64,000 nucleotides of DNA from Paraburkholderia sp. BL25I1N1 (lineage in GTDB: Bacteria > Pseudomonadota > Gammaproteobacteria > Burkholderiales > Burkholderiaceae): NCBI RefSeq assembly GCF_003002025.1, contig NZ_PVZB01000010.1, positions 186,001-250,000 on the forward strand, in the 5' to 3' direction. This document shows, one piece after another, positions 43,642-51,991 of this stretch (positions are counted from its first letter, which is position 1; every line of letters starts with the position of its first letter). The notes below the pieces were generated by a model. It was not told the origin of the DNA and made no database searches. It saw nothing but the letters and a program-made list of their open reading frames with translations. Position numbers and translations under genes: made by a program.

Positions 43642-44985
43642 TCAGGCAGGCGACTGCGACGCGCTGGCAGCGCACGCGTCCGGCTCGGGCTCTGCCTCTG
43701 GGAACGCTTCCGGGAACGCCTTCAGCGCGATCAGCGTTAGCGCGGCGGCGCCCATCAGATACCAGGCCGGGATCATCGGATCGCCTGTCCGGTTGATGAG
43801 CCACGTCACCAGAAACGGCGAAAATCCGCCGAACAGCACCACGCCAAAACTGTAGATCACCGACAGTCCGGCCGCGCGCCGGTGAGCTGGGAATGCCTCC
43901 ATCATCAGCACCGAGGCGGCGCCGGCATTGTTCACCGCGAGCGCCACGTAAGCTGTGGTGATGACGAGCGCCGCGAGATCGCTCGCACCGTGTGTCAGCG
44001 CCCAGAACGCGGGCCATGCCGCCGCCAGCGAGGCGAGAAGCGATGCGTACTGCAGCGTCTTGCGGCTCGCGAGCCGGTCGGCCGCGCGCGCGATCAGCGG
44101 CGTCACGAGCAGAATCACGACGCCCGAAAGGCACGCCGTCAACAGACTGATGGTCGGCGGCCGGTGTAAGGTACGCACCAGATAGGCCGGCATGTAGAAC
44201 ACGGTGATATAGATGCTCACCGAAGGCGCGGCCATCATCAGAATTCCGCAGACGAGCGGACGCGTATGCTCCGCGAACAGCCGCCGCGGACTGAGCCGGG
44301 TGCGCTCCCGCGGCGCGGCCGCCGGCATGCGGCGGCGCAGATACCAGCCGACCGGGCCGATCAGGCCGCCCAGCACGAACGGAATCCGCCAGCCCCATTC
44401 GTGCATGGCGGCGGGCGACAGAAGCGCCGTGGTGCCCGCCCCCACCAGCGCGGCGGCGAAAGCGGCCGCGCCCTGACTGGCGCCGCGCCAGCTCACCATG
44501 AAACAGCGGTGCCGGTAGCCGGCCGATTCCATCAGCGAGGCCGACGCCGGGCCGATCTCGCCGCCCGCCGCGAGCCCTTGCATCAGGCGCGCGAGCACCA
44601 TGAGCACCGTCGCCGCCGGGCCGATCGACGCATAGCCCGGCAGGCAGGCGATCAGCCACGTGCCGAGCGTCATCAAGGCGAGCGATACGGTGAGCCCGGC
44701 TTTACGGCCGCGGCTGTCGGCAATATGGCCGATCATGAGCGCGCCGAGCGGGCGCATCACGAAACCCGCGCCGAAGGTGGCGAGCGACAGCAACAGCGAC
44801 GACGCCGGATTGTGCGACGGAAAGAACAGATTGCCGATCACGACGGCCGAAAAGCTGTAGACAGTGAAGTCGTAAGCGACGAAACCATTGCCGATCACGA
44901 TGGCGGCGACGATACGCCTGAGTTCGGCGTGGGACAGCGGGACCGCTTTGCCGCCAGCAGTGTGCATGAGTGACTGTCGACGCAT
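43642..44985 (-). CDS. MFS transporter, metabolite:H+ symporter (MHS) type
   Basis: 447 residues from ATG 44985 (ATG 44967 also possible), twelve membrane segments. The MHS-family features are RIVAAIVIGNGFVAYDFTVYSFSAVVIG at the start, MRPLGALMIGHIADSRGRKAGLTVSL in the first conserved loop, and LARLMQGLAAGGEIGPASASLMES in helix 4. Relatives carry shikimate, citrate, ketoglutarate or proline. The neighbour on the right is a shikimate-dehydrogenase paralogue in divergent orientation, so quinate or shikimate is a reasonable substrate guess. The ribosome site is weak for each start. Confidence 0.85.
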   Translation of the reverse strand: MRRQSLMHTAGGKAVPLSHAELRRIVAAIVIGNGFVAYDFTVYSFSAVVIGNLFFPSHNPASSLLLSLATFGAGFVMRPLGALMIGHIADSRGRKAGLTVSLALMTLGTWLIACLPGYASIGPAATVLMVLARLMQGLAAGGEIGPASASLMESAGYRHRCFMVSWRGASQGAAAFAAALVGAGTTALLSPAAMHEWGWRIPFVLGGLIGPVGWYLRRRMPAAAPRERTRLSPRRLFAEHTRPLVCGILMMAAPSVSIYITVFYMPAYLVRTLHRPPTISLLTACLSGVVILLVTPLIARAADRLASRKTLQYASLLASLAAAWPAFWALTHGASDLAALVITTAYVALAVNNAGAASVLMMEAFPAHRRAAGLSVIYSFGVVLFGGFSPFLVTWLINRTGDPMIPAWYLMGAAALTLIALKAFPEAFPEAEPEPDACAASASQSPA

Positions 44986-45423
44986 GTCGAGGTATTCAGG
45001 AGGGTTATGGAAGAAACGCGAGTTGCCTGTTCGACTAAACGGCGAGGTATCACGCTGCACTTTTACGGGTCCGGGCCTTGGGTCTCGCACAGACTCACGC
45101 GCGCCGCCGGTAAGCAACGCAGCCAGAGGCTCAAGCGGCTTGCGGTCGTCCCTTGCGCTTCGGCTCGACCGCTGCACCACGGCCGCGACCGTCGCCACGC
45201 GCAGACTGCGCTTGAAATACGGCGAACTCATACCATTCCACAAACGCGAAGCGCAAGATATTTCTGCATTCATGGAGGCATGACGCTGCGCGTACTGATG
45301 TCAGGAGGAAGCGGTTTTCTCGGGGGAACCGGTCCACGGACCGTTCGCGCAGTACATACTCAAGCAAGATCGCCCGGCATCGCGGCATGACGAAAGCCAG
45401 GCAACACTTTGGAGACACACAAC
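44986..45423. other. Divergent intergenic region between MFS and AroE-like genes
   Basis: About 440 bases. Several frames are open, none with a ribosome site or recognisable family. The promoters of the transporter and of the AroE-like gene lie here; a regulator binding site is expected but not seen. Confidence 0.4.
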
Positions 45424-46266
45424 ATGACGCAATCCGACGCCCCTTCTTTTTCCACCTCGCTGGATGAAGGCCTCAGCGGCGCCACGCGAGTGGTTTTCAT
45501 CGTCGGTGATCCGATCGCGCAGGTCCGCTCGCCGTCCGGCGTGACCATCGCTTTGCGCGCGGCCGGACACGATGCGGTGGTGGTGCCCGCGCACGTCGCG
45601 CCTGCCGATCTGCCCGCATTTTTTGCGGGCGTGACGCCCATGCGCAATGTCGACGGCGTGATCATTACCGTGCCCCACAAGTTCAGCGCCACCAGGTACT
45701 GCGGTTCGCTTACCGAGCAGGCGAGCTTTCTCGGCACGGTCAACACGTTGCGCCGCACGGCGGACGGCACCTGGCACGGCGGCATGTTCGACGGCACCGG
45801 TTTCGTGGCGGCGCTCGTCGATGCCGGCTGCGATCTGCGCGGCAAACATGCGCTGCTGGTCGGTGCGGGCGGCGCGGGCTCCGCGATTGGACATGCGCTG
45901 GTGCAAGGCGGCGTGGCGTCGCTCGACGTGCGCGATAACGATGCCGAACGCACGGCGTTGCTGATCGGTCGGTTGAACGCGCTCGGCCAAGGTGAAGTGC
46001 GCGGTGCGGCCGCTTCCGTGGATGCCAATGCGTATGACGTGGTCGTCAATGCATCGCCGCTCGGCATGCGTGCAGACGACCCGCTGCCCATCGACGTATC
46101 GCGTTTGCCGGCCACGACATTCGTCGGCGATGTGGTGACGAAGCCGCCGCTCACGCCGTTGATCGAAGCCGCCCGCGCGCGTGGATGCCCGACCGTGACG
46201 GGCACGCAAATGTTCGCCCGCGTGTGCGACCGGATGGTGGCGTTTTTGCTGGATGCCGATCGGTAA
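45424..46266 (+). CDS. Shikimate/quinate dehydrogenase-like protein (AroE paralogue)
   Basis: 280 residues from ATG 45424, with GGAG about ten bases upstream. The N-terminal substrate domain has FIVGDPIAQVRSPSG (AroE: GNPIxHSxSP) and the catalytic-Lys segment ITVPHKFSA at about residues 81-89; the NADP domain has ALLVGAGGAGSAIGHALVQGG and the C-terminal VNASPLGMRADDPLP and DVVTKPPLTPLIEAARARGC. The altered GDPIAQVRSP substrate loop makes it a paralogue rather than the housekeeping enzyme. With the divergent MHS transporter it may form a quinate or shikimate uptake and oxidation unit. Confidence 0.85.
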   Translation: MTQSDAPSFSTSLDEGLSGATRVVFIVGDPIAQVRSPSGVTIALRAAGHDAVVVPAHVAPADLPAFFAGVTPMRNVDGVIITVPHKFSATRYCGSLTEQASFLGTVNTLRRTADGTWHGGMFDGTGFVAALVDAGCDLRGKHALLVGAGGAGSAIGHALVQGGVASLDVRDNDAERTALLIGRLNALGQGEVRGAAASVDANAYDVVVNASPLGMRADDPLPIDVSRLPATTFVGDVVTKPPLTPLIEAARARGCPTVTGTQMFARVCDRMVAFLLDADR

Positions 46267-46389
46267 GCGAAGCTTCGGACGCGACAGCGTCCACGGCTCA
46301 CGCTGCTACACTTGCGCGACGCCAACCTGTAGAAGACATCTGCCACGCGATTCAACGCGGCGGGTCTTCTCCTGACTCACGCTCCAACC

Positions 46390-47013
46390 ATGCTTCGATT
46401 CGAAAACCTCAGCAAACGCCACGGCGAACGCCTCATCTTTCAGGCACTGCATTACGACACAGCATCAGGATGCGTCGCGTTGAACGACGAATCCGGCAGC
46501 GGCAAGTCGACGTTGCTCGGCATCCTCGGGGGCACGATCGAACCCGATACCGGCGAGGTGTGGCTCGGCGGCCATTCGCTGCGCAGTGCGCCGCGGGCCG
46601 CGCAATCCGTGCTCACCTACGTGCCCGAAGACTGCATGCCTTGTTCGGATCAGACCGGTCGCGAGTATCTGAACGCGGTGGCAGCGGCGCGAAACACCGC
46701 TGTCACCGCCGGCGCGTTGACGCTCGCGGACCGCTTCGGCCTCACGCCGCATTTCGAAAAACGCTTCGAGCAGATGTCGTTCGGTACACGCAAGAAGTTT
46801 TTCCTGACGTCGGCCGTGCTTGGCGACACCCAGGTGCTGATCGCGGATGAACCCGTCGGCGGACTCGACGCCGCGGCCCGCGCCGTGCTGGTCGATCTGT
46901 TCAAGACACTGGCACAAACACGCACGGTGTTTTTCTCGAGCTACGACGAGGTCTTTACGAATGCGTGCGAAGCGCACAGCGTCAACTTCGCCGACTTGGG
47001 AAAGCGCGCCTGA
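46390..47013 (+). CDS. Lone ABC transporter ATP-binding protein with altered motifs
   Basis: 207 residues from ATG 46390. The nucleotide-binding domain is recognisable: LRFENLSKRHGERLIF, Walker A region LNDESGSGKST (about 31-41), and Walker B VLIADEPVGGLD (about 153-164). Walker A has Asp where the first Gly of GxxGxGK is expected; the signature is MSFGTRKK instead of LSGGQ; and the H-loop His is replaced (FFSSYDEVF). No permease is adjacent. It could be a regulatory or degenerate ATPase. It follows the AroE-like gene by 123 bases on the same strand. Confidence 0.75.
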   Translation: MLRFENLSKRHGERLIFQALHYDTASGCVALNDESGSGKSTLLGILGGTIEPDTGEVWLGGHSLRSAPRAAQSVLTYVPEDCMPCSDQTGREYLNAVAAARNTAVTAGALTLADRFGLTPHFEKRFEQMSFGTRKKFFLTSAVLGDTQVLIADEPVGGLDAAARAVLVDLFKTLAQTRTVFFSSYDEVFTNACEAHSVNFADLGKRA

Positions 47014-47059
47014 CACGCCCTTGCATGCCGTTTGTAGCCCTTGCAGCGACATGGACAAC

Positions 47060-47092
47060 GCGAGTGAAACCGGCACGCCGGCATTCACTCGC
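47060..47092. terminator. Hairpin between convergent ABC ATPase and MDR genes
   Basis: GCGAGTGAA (47060-47068) pairs perfectly with TTCACTCGC (47084-47092); the loop contains a CCGG-CCGG inner pair. It lies in the 94-base gap between converging genes and serves either strand. No T-run. Confidence 0.55.
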
Positions 47093-47107
47093 GCACGCTA
47101 ACGGTCC

Positions 47108-48115
47108 TTAAACCGCCACGCAAATCTTCCCGAAGTGAGCGCCGGATTCCTCGTGCGCAAACGCCTCGCCGAGTTTCTCCAGTTCGAACGTGCTGTCGAT
47201 CACCGGCTTGATGCCGGTCACTTCGAGCGCGCGGATCATGTCGCGCTGATCCTGACGGCTGCCGACGATCAAGCCTTGCAAGCGCTGCTGCCTTGCCATC
47301 AGCGCCGCGGTCGGCACCGGTCCTGCCCTTCCGGTCAACACGCCGATCAGCGCGATATGGCCACCTATCCGGCACGCGGTGATCGACTGCGGCAAAGTGC
47401 CCGGCCCGCCGACTTCGATCACATGATCGACACCGCGGCCACCGGTCAGCGAGCGGACCTGCTTGCCCCATTCCGGGTTCTCGCGATAGTTGATCGTATG
47501 GTCGGCTCCGAGTTCGCGAAACCTCTCGAGCTTCGCGTCCGATGAAGACGTCCCGATCACCGAAGCGCCCATCACTTTAGCGATCTGCAAGGCGAAAATC
47601 GACACGCCGCCGGTGCCGAGCACGAGCACCGTGTTGCCGGCCTTCAACTGGCCGTCCACGACGAGCGCGCGCCATGCGGTCAGCCCGGCCGTAGTCAACG
47701 TTGCCGACTCGGCGTGGCTATAGCCGCGCGGCGCATGCGTGAAGTAGTGGCTCGGCAGCACGACGGCTTCGCGTGCATAGCCGTCGACGCCGTCGCCGGG
47801 TGTGGTCGTGAAATCGGCGATGGCAGGCGGCCCGTTTTCCCAGAACGGAAAGAAGCACGACACCACGTGATCGCCCGCTTTGAATTCCGACACGCCCGCG
47901 CCAACTGCCTCGACGACGCCCGCGCCGTCCGCCATCGGAATCCGCCCTGCTTCAGCAGGCAGATTGCCGCTCACCACGCCATAGTCGTGAAAGTTCAAGG
48001 AGTTCGCTTGAATGCGCACGCGAATCTGGCCCGCCGCGGGCTGACCGGGATCGGCGATGTCGACGACCTGGAGATTGGCGACGGTAGCCGGCGAACCGAT
48101 TTTGACGGCTTTCAT
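47108..48115 (-). CDS. Zinc-independent MDR oxidoreductase (quinone oxidoreductase-like)
   Basis: 335 residues from ATG 48115, with AGAGGA upstream. The MDR fold is clear: MKAVKIGSPATVANLQVVDI, NSLNFHDYGVVSGNLP, MADGAGVVEAVGAGVSEFKAGDHVV, and the cofactor loop VLVLGTGGVSIFALQIAKVMGA with a following GTSSSDAKLERFRELGADHTINY. The GxGxxS cofactor turn and absence of the structural-zinc cysteines place it with quinone oxidoreductase/enoyl reductase-like members using NAD(P)H. It probably reduces a quinone or unsaturated carbonyl. Single gene, preceded by about 200 non-coding bases. Confidence 0.88.
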   Translation of the reverse strand: MKAVKIGSPATVANLQVVDIADPGQPAAGQIRVRIQANSLNFHDYGVVSGNLPAEAGRIPMADGAGVVEAVGAGVSEFKAGDHVVSCFFPFWENGPPAIADFTTTPGDGVDGYAREAVVLPSHYFTHAPRGYSHAESATLTTAGLTAWRALVVDGQLKAGNTVLVLGTGGVSIFALQIAKVMGASVIGTSSSDAKLERFRELGADHTINYRENPEWGKQVRSLTGGRGVDHVIEVGGPGTLPQSITACRIGGHIALIGVLTGRAGPVPTAALMARQQRLQGLIVGSRQDQRDMIRALEVTGIKPVIDSTFELEKLGEAFAHEESGAHFGKICVAV

Positions 48116-48319
48116 GTTTTCGTTCCTCTGTGAGTTGCGCCGGCGCGCGACGCGTCGCGGCGAAATGCTCGCAAAAGAATACCGCAAGCCTGCTCTGCGC
48201 GTAGTCGAGGCGCGCACCGGCTGACGCCGGCGAAACGCTCGCTGAAAGCGCATTGTCACGAGGACAAGTCCCTTCGCGACGCCCGTGAATGAAGCGGGGC
48301 TGTCGCATGGGTCATGCAT

Positions 48320-48634
48320 TCACTTGACGGTCTGAATGACTTCGAAGCCTTCGAATTCCGGATGCCCGAGATAGAGCACGCGATTGTCGCCGCCCGCGTT
48401 GCGATGCGCGGCGCGAAAGGCATCGGATTTCGTCCACGCCTCAAAGGACGCGTAGTCCTTCCAGATCGTATGGCTGGAATAGAGAACGTGATCGTCCTTC
48501 TGCGGACCCTTCAGCAGATGAAATTCCACGAAACCCGGCACCTCTTTCAGATGCGTATCGCGCGTGGTCCACAGATGTTCGAAAGCAGCTTCGGATCCGG
48601 GCGTCACTTTGAAACGGTTCATGGCAATGTACAT
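48320..48634 (-). CDS. Antibiotic biosynthesis monooxygenase (ABM) domain protein
   Basis: 104 residues from ATG 48634, with GAGG about eight bases upstream. MYIAMNRFKVTPGSEAAFEHLW, VPGFVEFHLLKG and SSHTIWKDYASFEAWTKSDAFRAAH are the ABM/HmoA ferredoxin-like barrel signature. Such proteins are cofactor-free monooxygenases or heme-degrading enzymes; the FxLL and W.DY.SFEAW..S..F pattern with a later His fits the IsdG/HmoA branch, so heme handling is possible. A strong hairpin lies in its leader. Confidence 0.82.
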   Translation of the reverse strand: MYIAMNRFKVTPGSEAAFEHLWTTRDTHLKEVPGFVEFHLLKGPQKDDHVLYSSHTIWKDYASFEAWTKSDAFRAAHRNAGGDNRVLYLGHPEFEGFEVIQTVK

Positions 48635-48667
48635 GCTGAAGGCCTCTTTGCAGTCACGATGTATCTG

Positions 48668-48711
48668 ACGGGTTTGCCGGATTCGAACGAATCGTTCCGG
48701 CGAACCCGTCA
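48668..48711 (-). promoter_or_regulatory. Long leader hairpin upstream of the ABM gene, with TATAAT box
   Basis: GACGGGTTTGCCGG (48668-48681) pairs with CCGGCGAACCCGTC (48698-48711) with one mismatch; the inner bases GATTCG-AA-CGAATC also pair. On the minus strand it is preceded by TATAAT (about 48725-48730) and followed by 30 bases before the ABM start. No T-run follows, so it is a 5' UTR structure or a protein site rather than a terminator. Confidence 0.6.
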
Positions 48712-48794
48712 GGCGGCCTTTTATTATATGCGCGCCACTCTTCGTACCCATGTCACGACTGCGATACGGCCAACGCACCCGACACCGTCCGCGT

Positions 48795-49754
48795 TCAGGC
48801 CGCCTTGTCCTGCGCCACCTGTTCGAGCCATAGCCGGCTGTCCGGAAACCAGAATGCGTCTGGCCGCGGCGGCGACACGAGTTTCACCGGCAGCGACGGA
48901 TTGAATATTCTGGACCATGCCGACAGATACGACGGCGTCTTCACCAGATACCCGCAACGGGACAACAGCAGACTGGAGACCAGCGCTTCGCGGCCGATTT
49001 CGAGTCCCGGATAACCGCTGAAGTGAATGGGCGTATTGCCGTACGCGAGTCGTTTCGCGGGCGCCACTTTGACCGGCCTGGAAAACGGCCACACGGCAAA
49101 GTAGTCGAGAAACGCCTGTTCGTCGCTTGAAACGAAAACGTTGCTCAAGTGCGGGTTTTCAGCAAGTGTCGTTTCTATTTGGCGGCAGAAATCGCTCCAT
49201 GAAACCGGAATGGCTTCCAGCGATTTGTCCGTGCCTCTGAAATGCGCACCAAGTGTAGACGCGCCGATCTCTAGCTTGCCGCAGATCGCATCGACTTCAT
49301 CGACGATATGGGCGGCTGGGCGGTAATGTGCGAAGAATAGTTCGCTGGCGCTCTTGAGTTGAAGCTGAGTCTCATAGCGTTGACGAAACCCTAACTGGAC
49401 CAGATCGCGAACCGTCGACTTTCTCACCTTGTGCGCAAGCAGTGCCGCGGCCTCGCCATTCACGGACTCGAAGAAGGAAGAGAACCAGTCGATGGCTCCC
49501 TCAGCGTCTCCGTAGAGACCGCCGCGTGCGCTGATGGACGGCGTCAAAGACTTCTCGTCGCAATACATCAGAATAAACAGGACCATCTGCATCACGGAGA
49601 AGAAACCAGAGTTCTCCTGAATTTCAATGGCAAAGATTCCCCTGTTTAACCGCTGTGTGGCATGAAGTGAGATGCGACGCGGTGTGGCAACGGAATGCTT
49701 GAACCCCTCACTGCGTCGGATCTGTTTCGCCCGATCGACTACTTTTCTTAGCAT
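48795..49754 (-). CDS. NodZ/GT23-like fucosyltransferase-family protein
   Basis: 319 residues from ATG 49754, with AGGAG seven bases upstream. Three blocks recall the alpha-1,6-fucosyltransferase (NodZ/FUT8) superfamily: GAHFRGTDKS at about 169-178 (the HxRxTDK donor-site motif), VFVSSDEQAFLDYF at 206-219, and LLLSRCGYLVKTPSYLSAWSRIFNP in the C-terminal third. It would transfer fucose or a similar deoxysugar from GDP-sugar. The N-terminal 60 residues are non-standard and hydrophobic around 53-65. It follows the TPR glycosyltransferase by 153 bases on the same strand. Assignment is by motif only. Confidence 0.65.
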   Translation of the reverse strand: MLRKVVDRAKQIRRSEGFKHSVATPRRISLHATQRLNRGIFAIEIQENSGFFSVMQMVLFILMYCDEKSLTPSISARGGLYGDAEGAIDWFSSFFESVNGEAAALLAHKVRKSTVRDLVQLGFRQRYETQLQLKSASELFFAHYRPAAHIVDEVDAICGKLEIGASTLGAHFRGTDKSLEAIPVSWSDFCRQIETTLAENPHLSNVFVSSDEQAFLDYFAVWPFSRPVKVAPAKRLAYGNTPIHFSGYPGLEIGREALVSSLLLSRCGYLVKTPSYLSAWSRIFNPSLPVKLVSPPRPDAFWFPDSRLWLEQVAQDKAA

Positions 49755-49907
49755 GCCCGGCTCCTAATGGAATCTAGGTATTTTTAATTTCGCACGCGTC
49801 TATGCATGAGGAAGTTCACGACGCCCGAGCATAACATCTGCGAAGCGCGCGGCGAGTAAGTTCCGCCCGTCTTCGTGAGCTAACGCACAAAGGATCGGTA
49901 AGACTTC

Positions 49908-51464
49908 CTATACCTTGCGCCCGGTCGAGCGGCGCAAAGCATCGGCGACGCGTTCGAGCACGCCGTCCCAGTCGCCGCGTTGCGACTGCGTGAAGAGCCG
50001 CACGCTGGCGTACCAGGGGCTATCGTCGCGATCGCGCAACCAGCGCCAGCAACCGGCGAAGCGGTTGAGCAGCCACACCGGCTTGCCCATTGCCGCGGCC
50101 AGGTGTGCAACCGAAGTGTCGACGCAGATCACCAGATCGAGGTTGTCGATCAGCGCGGCGGTATCGGCGAAGTCCGTCACGTCGCACATCCAGTCCGTCA
50201 AACGCGCGTTGCATGTTGCGTCGGCGCGCTTCGCGGGGTCATCCGTCTTTTGCAGGCTGATCCAGCGCACATCGGGCAACGCGAGCAACGGCGCGATCTG
50301 CGCTGGGGTCAAGCTGCGCGCCCTGTCTTCCGTCAGACCTGAATGGCCACCTGCCCACACCAGGCCGACGCGCGGCAACCCGGCATCGGGCAACATGGCA
50401 AGCCGCGCGCGCCATGAAGCGGAGCGAGCGGCATCCGCATGCAGATAGGTGTCGCCGGGAATGTTGTCGAGCCGCGTGCCGAACGCCATCGGCAGCGACA
50501 TCAAAGGACAATGCCAGTCCCAGTCGCTCAGGTCGGACAAGCCGTCGTCGAGCATCACGAGGCCTGGCAAATGCGCGAAAGATTCTTCGTACAAGCGCCG
50601 CAACGATGGCGGGCATATGTAGCCGACGCGCGCAAAACGTTCGAGCGCCATCGGCAGATAGCGCACGAACTGCAGGCTGTCGCCATGGCCCTGCTCCGGG
50701 ATGACAAGCAGACGCGCGCCGTATGCGTGCCTTCCCTGGCTGGCGTTCAGGATGTCCAGGCGCTCGCCCTTCCATTGAGGCAGGGGCAGCGTCGGGCGCG
50801 CCGATACGGGGCGCCCGTCCGCATCCACGAAATTGGCCCAACGGTCTTCGAAATACGGCCAGGCCTCTTCATAACGGCCGGCGGCCAACAGGACCTGACT
50901 GAGGCTGGCACGCGCGCCGAGGTGAGACGGCGCGAGCGCGATGGCTTGCGTGAGATGCCGTTCGGCTTCACTCAGCGAGCCGAGATCCTTGAGGACCACA
51001 CCCAGATTAGCAAGCGCTTGTGGATGGTCCGGCCGGAGTTCGAGCAAGCGACGGTACACCACCGCGGCATCTTCGGAACGTCCGAGCACTTGCAGGATTA
51101 CCGCCATGAAGAAACAGAGAGGCAGTGACGCCGGTTCGAGCGCGAGCCCGCATTCGGCCGTTTGCAAAGCGCTTGCATACGCACGCAGTTTGATCTGGAT
51201 AATACATAAGGTGCCGTAATACGCCGGGTGCGAGCGCACTTCGAGCGCGCGTTCGACCCAGCTTTGGGCCGACTCGAGCTGATTCGATGCGAGCGCAACC
51301 AGCCCATGCGTATGCAACGCGTCCGCATGTCCGGGGTCCTGCCCGATGACTCGGTCGAGGAGCGTTCGGGCCATGTCGAACTCGCCTGCCAGGCGCGCCT
51401 GCTCGGCCTGATTGAACCAGACATCAAGGGTTTCTTCGGATGGCGAAGCGGGATGGGTCGGCAT
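49908..51464 (-). CDS. TPR-repeat glycosyltransferase (heptosyltransferase-like C-terminal domain)
   Basis: About 518 residues from ATG 51464 (the frame is open to 51524). Residues 10-230 carry six or so TPR units (ARLAGEFDMARTLLDRVIGQDPGHADALHTHGLVAL, ALANLGVVLKDLGSLSEAERHLTQAIALAPSH). The C-terminal part resembles GT9/GT41-like transferases: LLVIPEQGHGDSLQFVRYLP, PRVGLVWAGGHSGLTEDRARSL and LVICVDTSVAHLAAAMGKPVWLL. Such proteins glycosylate flagellin, adhesins or other proteins in Burkholderiaceae. It precedes the NodZ-like gene and may act with it. The acceptor is unknown. Confidence 0.85.
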   Translation of the reverse strand: MPTHPASPSEETLDVWFNQAEQARLAGEFDMARTLLDRVIGQDPGHADALHTHGLVALASNQLESAQSWVERALEVRSHPAYYGTLCIIQIKLRAYASALQTAECGLALEPASLPLCFFMAVILQVLGRSEDAAVVYRRLLELRPDHPQALANLGVVLKDLGSLSEAERHLTQAIALAPSHLGARASLSQVLLAAGRYEEAWPYFEDRWANFVDADGRPVSARPTLPLPQWKGERLDILNASQGRHAYGARLLVIPEQGHGDSLQFVRYLPMALERFARVGYICPPSLRRLYEESFAHLPGLVMLDDGLSDLSDWDWHCPLMSLPMAFGTRLDNIPGDTYLHADAARSASWRARLAMLPDAGLPRVGLVWAGGHSGLTEDRARSLTPAQIAPLLALPDVRWISLQKTDDPAKRADATCNARLTDWMCDVTDFADTAALIDNLDLVICVDTSVAHLAAAMGKPVWLLNRFAGCWRWLRDRDDSPWYASVRLFTQSQRGDWDGVLERVADALRRSTGRKV

Positions 51465-51600
51465 GTTCGGCGCAATGAGAAAGATGGTGTCGTGTCGCGG
51501 GCGATGCTGCCTGCCGCGCGACACTGTGTGCGCGGATTATCCTTACCGCTCATCGGCCAGTCTGTAGGACCGCTCCGAAACGCCCCTCACGCGAAGCGCG

Positions 51601-51936
51601 CTAGCGCTTCTCCAGTTTCACCACCGTCAGCACTCCGGCCACCTCGTCGGCGACGAAGTCGATCGTGTCGCCCGGCTTGACCTGCGCGAGCATCGCCGGG
51701 TCCTTGACCTTGAATACCATCGTCATGGCATCCATGCCGAGGTTTTCCAGCGGCCCATGCTTGATGGTCAGCTTGCCGGCCGCCGCGTCCACTTTCCTGA
51801 CTTCGCCATGCGACATCGCCGTTTGCGCATCGGCGCTCGCACTCATTTGCGACTCACTCGCCTCGCCCGCCGCGTACGCCGACGCGGAAATCATCACCAT
51901 GCAACCCATCGCCATTGAGGCCAACCAATTCTTCAT
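51601..51936 (-). CDS. CusF-like periplasmic copper-binding protein with Met in place of the metal-contacting Trp
   Basis: 111 residues from ATG 51936, with GGGAG upstream. A signal peptide (cut near AYA at residue 22) is followed by a CusF OB-fold domain. CusF binds Cu(I) with His36, Met47 and Met49, with Trp44 capping the site. The spacing is kept exactly here: His60, then Met71 and Met73 in AMTMVF; but residue 68, equivalent to Trp44, is Met. In studies of CusF W44M this change gives a site with an added Met ligand. It is the last gene of the copper operon, 55 bases after the multicopper oxidase. Confidence 0.9.
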   Translation of the reverse strand: MKNWLASMAMGCMVMISASAYAAGEASESQMSASADAQTAMSHGEVRKVDAAAGKLTIKHGPLENLGMDAMTMVFKVKDPAMLAQVKPGDTIDFVADEVAGVLTVVKLEKR

Positions 51937-51991
51937 CTCACACGCTCCCACGTTAAATACGGTCCACACGGCCAGCCCGCGGCCGTCGACG

